64,000 nucleotides of DNA from an uncultured Oscillospiraceae bacterium (GTDB lineage Bacteria; Bacillota; Clostridia; Oscillospirales; Oscillospiraceae): NCBI GenBank assembly GCA_934590325.1, contig CAKTOW010000005.1, positions 1 through 64,000 on the forward strand. The letters run 5' to 3'. Position numbers and translations under genes: made by a program. The notes beneath the pieces are model-generated. The model was not told where the DNA came from. It worked only from the letters and a program-made list of their open reading frames with translations, and did not search any database. Shown piece after piece: positions 48,524 through 56,322 of the stretch (position 1 is its first letter; every line of letters begins with the position of its first letter).

Positions 48524-49450
48524 ATGAGTGAAAAGATCGCCACCCGCGAGGCCTACGGCAAAGCGCTGGTAGAGCTGGGTGAAAAGAACGAAAAGGTCGT
48601 GGTGCTGGACGCCGATCTGGCTGGTGCGACCATGACAAAGTATTTCAAAGCGGCGCATCCCGAGCGCTTCTTCGACTGCGGCATCGCCGAGGGCAACATG
48701 ATGAATGTGGGCGCCGGCCTGTCCACCATGGGGCTCATCCCCTTCTGCTCCACCTTCGCCATGTTCGGCGCGGGCCGCGCTTATGAGCAGATCCGCAACT
48801 CCATCGCCTACCCCAAGTTCAATGTGAAGATCTGCTGCTCCCACGCCGGCGTTTCCGTGGGCGAGGACGGCGGCAGCCACCAGGCCATCGAGGACATCGG
48901 CCTTATGCGGCTGATCCCCGGCATGACCGTCATCGTGCCCGCCGATGCCAACGAGGCGCGGAAGGCCACCTTTGCCCTGGCGGAGTTCCAGGGCCCCGCC
49001 TACATGCGTCTGGCCCGTCTGGCCACCCCGGTGTTCGAGGAGGACTATCCCTTTGAGATCGGCAAGGCCAATGTGCTGCGCGAGGGCAAGGACGCAGCGG
49101 TGTTCGCCTGCGGCCTGATGGTCAACGAGGCGCTTGAGGCCGCGAAGCTCCTTGCCGCCGAGGGCATTGAGATCAGCGTCATCAACGTCCACACCGTCAA
49201 GCCCATTGACGCCGCCTGCGTGACCGAGTACGCGCAGAAGTGCGGCAACATCGTCACCGTCGAGGAGCACAGTGTCATCGGCGGCCTGGGTGACGCCGTG
49301 GCCGATGTGCTGATGGGCAAGGTCTGCTGCAAGTTCCGCAAGATCGGCGTCAACGACCAGTTCGGCCAGTCCGGCAAGGCCGCCGACGTGCTGCGCGAGT
49401 ACGGCCTGACGGCGGATCAGATCGCGCTCAAGATCAAGGAGACCCTGTAA
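48524..49450 (+). CDS. tktB: Transketolase, C-terminal subunit
   Basis: A 308-residue partner of the preceding gene with the pyrimidine-binding domain (VLDADLAGATMTKYF near residues 27-41; DCGIAEGNMMNVGAG near 51-65, with the catalytic glutamate; SVGEDGGSHQAIED) and the C-terminal transketolase domain (VEEHSVIGGLGDAVA). It starts 3 bp after the first subunit and together they form one enzyme. Confidence 0.93.
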   Translation: MSEKIATREAYGKALVELGEKNEKVVVLDADLAGATMTKYFKAAHPERFFDCGIAEGNMMNVGAGLSTMGLIPFCSTFAMFGAGRAYEQIRNSIAYPKFNVKICCSHAGVSVGEDGGSHQAIEDIGLMRLIPGMTVIVPADANEARKATFALAEFQGPAYMRLARLATPVFEEDYPFEIGKANVLREGKDAAVFACGLMVNEALEAAKLLAAEGIEISVINVHTVKPIDAACVTEYAQKCGNIVTVEEHSVIGGLGDAVADVLMGKVCCKFRKIGVNDQFGQSGKAADVLREYGLTADQIALKIKETL

Positions 49451-49480
49451 AGCGGATATAATTTACAGTTATTATTATCG

Positions 49481-49514
49481 GCGGCGGCACGGATGATATC
49501 CGTGCCGCCGCTTT
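49481..49514 (+). terminator. Terminator of the transketolase operon
   Basis: A perfect 14-bp stem (49481-49494 with 49498-49511), short T-run. Confidence 0.85.
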
Positions 49515-49540
49515 CGCTGTCCCCCAAAATCGAAATAATT

Positions 49541-49566
49541 TGTAAGATTCCGCCGAGCCGCGCGTC
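49541..49566 (+). promoter_or_regulatory. ECF-type promoter (self-regulated)
   Basis: TGTAAG (49541-49546), 16 bases, CGTC (49563-49566). ECF promoters typically have CGTC-type -10 elements, and ECF genes usually direct their own expression. Confidence 0.55.
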
Positions 49567-49591
49567 ATATAAACAAAGGAGGTGACAGCGG

Positions 49592-50086
49592 ATGGAATTC
49601 GAGCAGGTCTATGACCTGTACTTCCGGGATGTATACCGCTACATTCTGAAGCTATCCGGCAGTGAGCATGTAGCCGAGGAGATCACCAGCGAGACATTCT
49701 TTAAGGCGCTGCGCTCCATCGGAAAATTCCGGGGCAGCTGCGACATGCGGGTATGGCTGTGCCAGATCGCCAAGAACTGCTATTATACCTATCTGCGGAA
49801 GGAAAAGCATACCACTCCGCTGGAAGAACTGCCGGAGTCTGTGGGCTGTGCGGATACCCCCGAGGAGCTGATCGGCGCACGGGAGGAAGCCCGGCAGATA
49901 CAGGCTATTCTGCATGACCTGCCGGAGCCGTACCGGGAGGTGTTCATGTGGCGGGTATACGCCGAGCTGTCTTATAAGCAGATCGGTGAATTGTTCGCCA
50001 AGTCGGATAACTGGGCATGCGTCACCTACCACCGTGCCAGAAACATGATAAAAAACAGATTGGAGGACAGCAACAATGAAAAATGA
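49592..50086 (+). CDS. ECF RNA polymerase sigma factor
   Basis: A 164-residue sigma70-family factor with region 2 (FEQVYDLYFRDVYRYILKL; DMRVWLCQIAKNCYYTYLR) and region 4 (LPEPYREVFMWRVYAELSY; QIGELFAKSDNWACVTYHRAR). The gene overlaps the next, a zinc-finger anti-sigma, by 11 bp. Signals and targets unknown. The start at ATG 49592 follows AAAGGAGGTG. Confidence 0.92.
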   Translation: MEFEQVYDLYFRDVYRYILKLSGSEHVAEEITSETFFKALRSIGKFRGSCDMRVWLCQIAKNCYYTYLRKEKHTTPLEELPESVGCADTPEELIGAREEARQIQAILHDLPEPYREVFMWRVYAELSYKQIGELFAKSDNWACVTYHRARNMIKNRLEDSNNEK

Positions 50087-50819
50087 ATGCAGTATCGTCC
50101 GCGACCTGCTGCCGCTGTATGCGGAGGGCATGCTCAGCGAGGACAGCGCCGCCTTTGTCAAAGAGCATCTGGATACATGCGAAGAATGCCGCGCACTGTC
50201 CGCCGGTGAAGAGCCGTCCGCTCCCACTGACGCGGACACGGAGCAGCGCACCGGTGAAGCCGGCGTTCTGCGGACGCTGAAAAAGAAGCTGCGGAAGCAG
50301 ACGTGGTGCGCCATCTTTATTACGGCGGCGGTGGTGCTGCTGGTGACGCTGATGCTGCGGCTCAACTCCATCGACTATCTGGCGGACGTCAGCAACACCA
50401 AGGGATATACCTTCAGCGACCGCATGGCGCTGCTGTTCAAGGGAGATTATTCCGACCAGGACAAGGCAGAGGCTGTTCTGAGCAACGCACACATCGTATT
50501 TGAGTATTCAGAGGAGGAAATATACAACGATGTTCTGGCAATGCCGAGGGACGAGGCTGCCTATGCCATGGGTGCGCTGGTACGTTACTGCGTCCCGGAG
50601 ATGGACGCCGGCAAAATGCTGACCATCTATCACATCGACCTGCTGTCGGCACATTTCAGCGGAGATTCCGGGAAAATGTGGGTCAAATACGGATACCAGC
50701 GCTTTGATAAGACACATGACCTCAGCACATACACCAGCACGGGCGCAATAGACCATATCGTACTCTGGAAACTGGAAAAATACGGTGACGGCTATTGGCG
50801 CGTGGTGGAGATCGTATAA
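50076..50819 (+). CDS. Zinc-finger anti-sigma factor
   Basis: A 247-residue membrane protein. Residues 4-38 hold the anti-sigma zinc finger (CSIVRDLLPLYAEGMLS with HLDTCEECR), one membrane span is at about 84-104 (CAIFITAAVVLLVTLMLRL), and the outer part (about 105-247) is an unrecognised sensory domain. It would hold the ECF factor at the membrane. Confidence 0.88.
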   Translation: MKNECSIVRDLLPLYAEGMLSEDSAAFVKEHLDTCEECRALSAGEEPSAPTDADTEQRTGEAGVLRTLKKKLRKQTWCAIFITAAVVLLVTLMLRLNSIDYLADVSNTKGYTFSDRMALLFKGDYSDQDKAEAVLSNAHIVFEYSEEEIYNDVLAMPRDEAAYAMGALVRYCVPEMDAGKMLTIYHIDLLSAHFSGDSGKMWVKYGYQRFDKTHDLSTYTSTGAIDHIVLWKLEKYGDGYWRVVEIV

Positions 50820-50853
50820 CAATATGGTGCTTTCTTGACAGCGCATACAACTG

Positions 50854-50891
50854 AAAAAATCCCCCGGCTCTGCGGAGCCGGGAGATTTTTT
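50854..50891. terminator. Bidirectional terminator
   Basis: Long A/T-flanked stem (one C-A mismatch) between the convergent anti-sigma and fba genes. Confidence 0.85.
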
Positions 50892-50901
50892 GTACAGTCG
50901 T

Positions 50902-51870
50902 TTACGCCTTGCCAGCGCAGCCCAGCACGTCCACCAGCTTGTGGCGTACCAGCTCCTTGATGTTGGCGCGGGCGGGCTTCAGATACTCGCGGGGATCGAA
51001 CTTGTCGGGATGCTCGTCCATGAACTGACGGATGGTGCCGGTCATGGCGAGACGCAGGTCGGAGTCAATGTTGATCTTGCACACGGACAGGCGGGCAGCC
51101 TGACGCAGCTGCTCCTCGGGAACGCCGATGGCGTTGGGCATCTTGCCGCCGTGCTCGTTGATCATCTTCACATAGTCCTGCGGCACGGAGGAAGACCCGT
51201 GCAGCACGATGGGGAAGCCGGGCAGGCGCTTGCTGACCTCTTCCAGCACGTCGAACCGCAGGGGAGGCGGCACCAGGATGCCCTTCTCATTGACGGTGCA
51301 CTGCTCGGGCTTGAACTTATACGCGCCGTGGCTGGTGCCGATGGCGATGGCCAGGGAGTCACAGCCGGTCTTGGCCACGAACTCCTCCACCTCCTCGGGG
51401 CGGGTATAGGACGCGGCATGGGCGGCCACCTTCACATCGTCCTCAATGCCGGCCAGCGTGCCCAACTCCGCCTCCACGACGACGCCGTGGTCGTGGGCGT
51501 ACTCCACCACCTTGCGGGTGATCTCGATATTCTCGGCAAAAGGCTTGGAGGATGCGTCGATCATGACGGAGGTAAAGCCGCCGTCGATGCAGCTCTTGCA
51601 GGTCTCAAAGTCGGGGCCGTGGTCCAGATGCAGCACGATGGGGATGTCGGGGCAGGTCTCCACTGCCGCCTCCACCAGCTTCACCAGATAGGTGTGGTTG
51701 GCGTAAGCGCGGGCGCCCTTGCTGACCTGCAGGATAACGGGAGCGTGCTCCTCCTGGCAGGCCTCGGTGATGCCCTGTACGATCTCCATGTTGTTGACGT
51801 TGAACGCGCCGATGGCGTAACCGCCATCATAAGCCTTGGCGAACATTTCCTTGGAAGTTACCAGTGCCAT
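50902..51870 (-). CDS. fba: Class II fructose-1,6-bisphosphate aldolase
   Basis: A 322-residue zinc-dependent aldolase (AIGAFNVNNMEIVQGI near residues 19-34; the DHG of LHLDHGPDFETC near 82-93 carries the zinc histidine; VEAELGTLAG near 132-141; GTSHGAYK near 177-184; LHGSSSVP near 225-232). It splits fructose 1,6-bisphosphate in glycolysis. Divergent from pfp, its metabolic neighbour; both promoters lie in the 171 bp between. Confidence 0.95.
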   Translation of the reverse strand: MALVTSKEMFAKAYDGGYAIGAFNVNNMEIVQGITEACQEEHAPVILQVSKGARAYANHTYLVKLVEAAVETCPDIPIVLHLDHGPDFETCKSCIDGGFTSVMIDASSKPFAENIEITRKVVEYAHDHGVVVEAELGTLAGIEDDVKVAAHAASYTRPEEVEEFVAKTGCDSLAIAIGTSHGAYKFKPEQCTVNEKGILVPPPLRFDVLEEVSKRLPGFPIVLHGSSSVPQDYVKMINEHGGKMPNAIGVPEEQLRQAARLSVCKINIDSDLRLAMTGTIRQFMDEHPDKFDPREYLKPARANIKELVRHKLVDVLGCAGKA

Positions 51871-51929
51871 GTCAAAGTCTCCTTTATGAAAAATTTTGCA
51901 ATTTCACGGGTGTTGTATGGAACGTTCCT

Positions 51930-51957
51930 ATTGTATCATATTTTTCCGTTTTTGCAA
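51930..51957 (-). promoter_or_regulatory. Promoter of fba
   Basis: Leftward TTGCAA (51957-51952) and TACAAT (51935-51930), spacer 16. Confidence 0.6.
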
Positions 51958-51965
51958 GCACAAAC

Positions 51966-52010
51966 TGTTTACAACCGCTATTCTACATGGTAGAATACCC
52001 GATGTAAACA
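51966..52010. promoter_or_regulatory. Nested palindrome across the pfp promoter
   Basis: Outer arms TGTTTACA (51966-51973) and TGTAAACA (52003-52010), six-base spacers, inner arms ATTCTAC (51980-51986) and GTAGAAT (51990-51996), three-base centre. Exactly symmetric. It covers -35 to the start region, so it is probably an operator; the -10 is TAGAAT of the right inner arm. Confidence 0.75.
51968..51996 (+). promoter_or_regulatory. Promoter of pfp
   Basis: TTTACA (51968-51973) and TAGAAT (51991-51996), spacer 17. Confidence 0.7.
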
Positions 52011-52040
52011 CTAAAATTCCGCTTTTGGAGGTATGTGAAT

Positions 52041-53279
52041 ATGAAAGAACTGCGCGGAGCGTGTATCATCGGCCAGTCCGGCGGCCCCACTTCCGTCATC
52101 AACGCCAGCGCCTACGGCGTCATCGACACGGCGCTGAAGTCCGGCGCCATCACCCAGGTGCTGGGCGCGGAGCACGGCATCATGGGCGTCCTTAACGACC
52201 GTCTGTTTGACATGGGTCAGGAGGACCCCGAAGAACTGCGCCTGCTGAAGTACACCCCCTCCTCCGCACTGGGCTCCTGCCGCTACAAGATCGCCGACCC
52301 TGAGCTGGACGACACCGACTACAAGCGCATTCTTGAGGTATTCAAGAAGCACAACGTCCGCTACTTCTTCTACAACGGCGGCAACGACTCCATGGACACC
52401 TGCAACAAGATCAACCAGTACATGCAGTCCGTGGACTATGACTGCCGCGTGATGGGCGTGCCTAAGACCATCGACAACGACCTGTTCGGCACCGACCACT
52501 GCCCCGGCTACGCCTCCGCTGCCAAGTATATCGCCACCTCCATCATGGAGGTCTATCAGGACGCCCACGTGTACGACAAGGGCATGATCGTGGTGGTGGA
52601 GATCATGGGCCGTCACGCCGGCTGGCTCACCGCCGCCTCCGCCCTGGCCAGCGAGTACGGCGCCGGCCCCGACCTGATCTACCTGCCCGAGACTGACTTC
52701 AGCATGCCCAAGTTCATCGAGGATGTGAAGAAGGTCTACAACGCCACCGGCAACTGCATCGTTGCCGTGTCCGAGGGTATCCACTACGAAAACGGTGACT
52801 TCGTGTCCGAGGCCAAGGTGGCCGCCAACGACGGCTTCGGCCACGCCCAGCTGGGCGGTCTGGCCGCCATCCTGGCCCAGGTGCTGAAGGAGGAGACCGG
52901 CGCCAAGGTCCGCGGCATCGAGCTGAATCTGCTGCAGCGCTGCGCCGCCCATCTGGCCAGCGAGACCGACATCGAGGAGTCCTACATGGCCGGCAAAGTG
53001 GCTGTGGAGAACGCCGTCAACGGCATCAACGGCCGCATGATCGGCTTCGAGCGCGGCGTGCAGAACGGCAAGTACGCCTGCCGCACCAAGCTCATCCCCC
53101 TCATCGAGGTGGCCAACGTGGAGAAGAAGATCCCCCGCGAGTGGATCAACGAGGAGGGCAACGGCGTGAACCGCCAGTTCGTCGAGTACGCGCTGCCTCT
53201 CATTCAGGGTGAGCCCGACCTGCCCAAGCAGGACTCCCTGCCCCGGTTTGCCAAGCTGAAAAAGGTGCTGGCAAAGTAA
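52041..53279 (+). CDS. pfp: 6-phosphofructokinase, PPi-dependent type
   Basis: A 412-residue phosphofructokinase (IIGQSGGPTSVINAS near residues 8-22; YNGGNDSMDTC near 112-122; MGVPKTIDNDLFGTDHCPGY near 142-161; EIMGRHAGWL near 188-197). The NGGND and PKTIDND motifs, where ATP enzymes have GGDGS and PGTIDND, indicate pyrophosphate as donor. ATG 52041 follows GGAGG at 9 bases; GTG 52035 would be too close. Confidence 0.93.
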   Translation: MKELRGACIIGQSGGPTSVINASAYGVIDTALKSGAITQVLGAEHGIMGVLNDRLFDMGQEDPEELRLLKYTPSSALGSCRYKIADPELDDTDYKRILEVFKKHNVRYFFYNGGNDSMDTCNKINQYMQSVDYDCRVMGVPKTIDNDLFGTDHCPGYASAAKYIATSIMEVYQDAHVYDKGMIVVVEIMGRHAGWLTAASALASEYGAGPDLIYLPETDFSMPKFIEDVKKVYNATGNCIVAVSEGIHYENGDFVSEAKVAANDGFGHAQLGGLAAILAQVLKEETGAKVRGIELNLLQRCAAHLASETDIEESYMAGKVAVENAVNGINGRMIGFERGVQNGKYACRTKLIPLIEVANVEKKIPREWINEEGNGVNRQFVEYALPLIQGEPDLPKQDSLPRFAKLKKVLAK

Positions 53280-53294
53280 CCCCCCGTATAGCAC

Positions 53295-53331
53295 AACGGC
53301 TGGAAAGTATTTCTACTTTCCAGCCGTTTTT
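53295..53331 (+). terminator. Terminator after pfp
   Basis: A perfect 15-bp stem (53295-53309 with 53314-53328), loop TTTC, T-run. Confidence 0.9.
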
Positions 53332-53346
53332 AGATTTATGCTATAT

Positions 53347-53958
53347 TCAGGTAAAGCGTTTGATAGCACTATTGTAGCAATAGGCATACCAGTTATCAGT
53401 AGTTGTCACGGTTGCAGAAAACTCGAGTGTTGCCGCACTCCCTATGCCAATTTGCACTTTTCCTCCAGCTGAAACAGTAGTGGTACCGTAATTGTAAAAA
53501 TCTCCATTTACAACATATTCAATGCGTTCCGGTCCTCTCAGCCAGACATTCACCTCACCAGAAAACTGTTTCGTGATTCCGTTGGAGCTTCGATCCATCT
53601 GAACAAGGTAGATGTCCTGTATGCCCCAAACGCCATCGCCCACGGAGACGTGGCAGTAAAAGTCGAGCGTTGGCGTATATGTCGGCTTGTTTTCTACTGA
53701 TAGCGTGACAGAGAGAATCCTGCTTCCCTCCGAAGCTCTTGTTCTCGGAAGCAGCCGTACTGCTTCCTCCCTCGAAAAATGCTTCACCTCGACCATATAG
53801 TCCAGCAGTTCATTGTAGGACATGACCGGTGTCATGGATATGCCGCTGTGATCATTGGAATCAATGGCTCGGACTTGCGGAGTATATGCGGCGGCTGGGA
53901 CAATGCAGGTGCAGACCATTAGACAGACCAGCAGCAGTGTGAGCAATCGTCTTTTCAT
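53347..53958 (-). CDS. Secreted protein of unknown function
   Basis: A 203-residue protein with a clear signal peptide (RRLLTLLLVCLMVCTCIVPAAA, parts: LLTLLLVCLMV, VPAAA) and a mature part with an N-terminal helical section (YNELLDYMVEVKHFSREEAVRLL, part: YNELLDYMVEVKHF) and a beta-rich C-terminal section (about residues 80-195). I recognise no domain. The gene and its flanks are AT-rich compared with fba, pfp and coaX, suggesting recent arrival. Good ribosome site and promoter. Confidence 0.75.
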   Translation of the reverse strand: MKRRLLTLLLVCLMVCTCIVPAAAYTPQVRAIDSNDHSGISMTPVMSYNELLDYMVEVKHFSREEAVRLLPRTRASEGSRILSVTLSVENKPTYTPTLDFYCHVSVGDGVWGIQDIYLVQMDRSSNGITKQFSGEVNVWLRGPERIEYVVNGDFYNYGTTTVSAGGKVQIGIGSAATLEFSATVTTTDNWYAYCYNSAIKRFT

Positions 53959-54033
53959 ATAAACTCCTTTCCGTGAATCTTGCTTCTATCATATCTGACT
54001 TTTCTTACTTCTCTGCTTCTTCCTTTCAACACT

Positions 54034-54062
54034 ATTCTAACACAAATATATTTCTAATGCAA
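54034..54062 (-). promoter_or_regulatory. Promoter of the secreted-protein gene
   Basis: Leftward TTGCAT (54062-54057) and TAGAAT (54039-54034), spacer 17. Confidence 0.6.
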
Positions 54063-54085
54063 GTATTTTTACCCTATGTATTATG

Positions 54086-54862
54086 TCACTTGCAGTTCCT
54101 CTGGTAAATGGCGTACAGCCCCTCCATCAGCAGGTACTTGTCATAAACCACGCGGTTGCGGCAGTACCGTGCGATGACCGGCGCGGTGGAGCCGGTGGCG
54201 ACGATGGTAGGCTCCGCGCCGCCCAGCGTCTCCCGTATCCGGTCAATAACGCCGTCCAGCATCCCGGCGGTGCCGTAGACGATGCCGCTGCGCATACACT
54301 CCTCCGTGTTCTTGCCGATGAGCTGCCGGGGATGCTCCAGGGAAATATTGGGCAGCTGCGCCGTGTGGTGGGACAGCGCGTCCAGCGACAGGCGCACACC
54401 GGGGAACATCAGCCCGCCCTCATAAGTGCGCTTTTCGGAGATATAGGAAATGATGGTGGCCGTGCCCATGTCGATCATGATAATGGGCACCGGGTACTTC
54501 TCCAGCGCGGCCACGGCGTTGGCCACGATGTCCGCGCCCAGCTGCTGGCTGTTGAACTCCATGCGGATGTTCAGGCCGGTTTTTATGCCCGCGCCCACCA
54601 CCATGGGGGGCTTGCCCAGCAGGCGGGTCAGCGCCTTCTCCATCATAAAGTTCATAGGCGGCACCACACTGGACAGTATCGCGCCGCTGACCTCGTGGAT
54701 GTCGCAGCCGTACAGCGTGAACAGGTTCATCAGGTCGATGCTGATCTGATCCGCCGTCTTGCGGCTGTCGGTGTCGATGGACGCCAGGAACTTCAGCTCC
54801 TTCTGTCGGTCGAACAGCCCCACGGAGATGTTGGAATTGCCGATGTCGATGGCCAAAAGCAT
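54086..54862 (-). CDS. coaX: Type III pantothenate kinase
   Basis: A 258-residue acetate-kinase-like kinase for the first step of coenzyme A synthesis. It has DIGNSNISVGLF (about residues 6-17), TGLNIRMEFNSQQLGADIVANA-type middle (parts: QLGADIVANAVAAL), and IDMGTATIISY (about 126-136). Type III enzymes are not inhibited by CoA. ATG 54862 follows GGAGGAT; the frame upstream is longer but family similarity begins here. Confidence 0.93.
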   Translation of the reverse strand: MLLAIDIGNSNISVGLFDRQKELKFLASIDTDSRKTADQISIDLMNLFTLYGCDIHEVSGAILSSVVPPMNFMMEKALTRLLGKPPMVVGAGIKTGLNIRMEFNSQQLGADIVANAVAALEKYPVPIIMIDMGTATIISYISEKRTYEGGLMFPGVRLSLDALSHHTAQLPNISLEHPRQLIGKNTEECMRSGIVYGTAGMLDGVIDRIRETLGGAEPTIVATGSTAPVIARYCRNRVVYDKYLLMEGLYAIYQRNCK

Positions 54863-54941
54863 AAATACATCCTCCTCCCTGCCCGCTTCTCTTCCTGTTG
54901 CTATCATACCACGCCGCAGACGGCTTGGCAAGGGCGCGGAC

Positions 54942-54973
54942 AAGAAATCTCCCCCGGCTGTGCCGGGGGAGAT
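54942..54973 (-). terminator. Terminator of gap
   Basis: A 12-bp stem (54947-54958 with 54962-54973), T-run leftward. Confidence 0.85.
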
Positions 54974-54988
54974 ACGTATGTATACCGC

Positions 54989-56029
54989 TTATTCCTTGAC
55001 CACGAAGGCATCCGCCTCGTCCACGGTGTGCATGTGCTCCAGCATACGCACCACCATGTTGCTGTAGCCCCACTCGTTGTCGTACCAGGCGATGAGCTTC
55101 ACGAAGTCCTGGTCCAGGGAGATGCCCGCGGTCTCGTCAAAGATGCAGGGGCAGGGATTGCCGATCAGGTCGGTGGACACCACCTGGTCGCGGGTGTAGC
55201 CGATGATGCCCTTCATGTATGTTTCGGAGGCGTGCAGTATCTCGTAGCAAATATCGGCATAGGAGGCGGTCTTGCTCAGCCGCGCAGTCAGGTCTACCAC
55301 GGACACGTCCGCCGTGGGCACACGGAAGGCCATGCCGGTCATCTTGCCCTTCAGGGACGGGATAACGCGGCCCACGGCCTTGGCCGCGCCGGTGGAGGTG
55401 GGGATGATGTTGTTGAGGATGGAACGGCCCGTGCGCCAGTCGCTGCCGCCACGGGAGTCCACGGCCTTCTGCTTGGCGGTGGAGGCATGGATGGTGGACA
55501 TCAGGGACTGCTCGATGCCAAACTCCTTGTGGATGACGTAGGCCAGCGGTGCCAGGCAGTTGGTGGTGCAGCTGGCGTTGGATACCACACGCATATCGCT
55601 GCGGTACTCGTCGCTGTTGACACCAAACACGAAGGTGGGGGTGGCATCGTCCTTGGCGGGAGCGGTCAGCAGCACCTTCTTGGCGCCGCCCTTGAAGTGG
55701 CGGGAGGCCTTCTCCGTGGTATTGTTGGCGCCGGTGGACTCGATGATGTACTCCGCGCCGCAGTCCGCCCAATTGATCATAGCGGCGTCGGACTCGCTGT
55801 ACACCTTGATCTTGCGGCCGTTGACGATAAGGTCGCCGCCGGCATGCTCCACGATGCCGGGGAAATTCCGGAACACCGAGTCGTACTTCAGCAGATAGAC
55901 CATGTAGTCCACATCCGCCTTGCGCAGGTTGATACCGCAGACATCAAAGCGCTCCGGATCGTCCGCAAGTATGCGCAGCACCACCCGTCCGATACGGCCG
56001 AAGCCGTTGATACCGATTTTGATTCCCAT
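54989..56029 (-). CDS. gap: Glyceraldehyde-3-phosphate dehydrogenase
   Basis: A 346-residue NAD-dependent enzyme of glycolysis ([10 protein letters not shown] near residues 6-15; the catalytic cysteine in [13 protein letters not shown] near 150-162; [11 protein letters not shown] near 210-220; [11 protein letters not shown] near 319-329). It is not linked to pgk or tpi here. The start ATG 56029 follows a GGAAGGAT site. Confidence 0.95.
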   Translation of the reverse strand: MGIKIGINGFGRIGRVVLRILADDPERFDVCGINLRKADVDYMVYLLKYDSVFRNFPGIVEHAGGDLIVNGRKIKVYSESDAAMINWADCGAEYIIESTGANNTTEKASRHFKGGAKKVLLTAPAKDDATPTFVFGVNSDEYRSDMRVVSNASCTTNCLAPLAYVIHKEFGIEQSLMSTIHASTAKQKAVDSRGGSDWRTGRSILNNIIPTSTGAAKAVGRVIPSLKGKMTGMAFRVPTADVSVVDLTARLSKTASYADICYEILHASETYMKGIIGYTRDQVVSTDLIGNPCPCIFDETAGISLDQDFVKLIAWYDNEWGYSNMVVRMLEHMHTVDEADAFVVKE

Positions 56030-56084
56030 GTGATCATCCTTCCTTCATCTCCCCGCCCAAGGCGGCTGTATTTGTTCCAGGTAC

Positions 56085-56112
56085 ATTATATCATCTCAGT
56101 AAAATTTGTCAC
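56085..56112 (-). promoter_or_regulatory. Promoter of gap
   Basis: Leftward GTGACA (56112-56107) and a perfect TATAAT (56090-56085), spacer 16. Confidence 0.6.
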
Positions 56113-56270
56113 TACAAAAGTAGAAAAATATAAACAATTTTCAAAGTTTTTATGCAATTTTTCTGCTTTAAAATTCAAAAATTGCGTAAATCAGAGCCAA
56201 ATGTTCCATACGTTTCAAACCTTGTAAACATGGGGTTCCAAGCAAAAAATCATGCGGATATGAGCCGATT

Positions 56271-56313
56271 CCTTAAAAAGCGCACAGTCGGACAGCGTCC
56301 GGCCATGCGCTTT
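56271..56313 (-). terminator. Terminator of spoIVA
   Basis: Outer 8-bp stem (56277-56284 with 56306-56313) with an inner CGGAC/GTCCG stem, then a T-run leftward. Confidence 0.75.
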
Positions 56314-56322
56314 ATGGAGGTG

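Larger units (their letters stand above)
56030..56322. other. 293-bp AT-rich intergenic region
   Basis: Holds the gap promoter on the left and the spoIVA terminator on the right. The stretch between (about 56115-56270) is AT-rich with several A/T runs and no frame I can support. Confidence 0.6.

Noticed and set aside
54083..56227. Antisense frame of 714 codons across coaX and gap
   Set aside because: Spans two complete genes and their terminator on the other strand; an artefact of GC-rich third positions.
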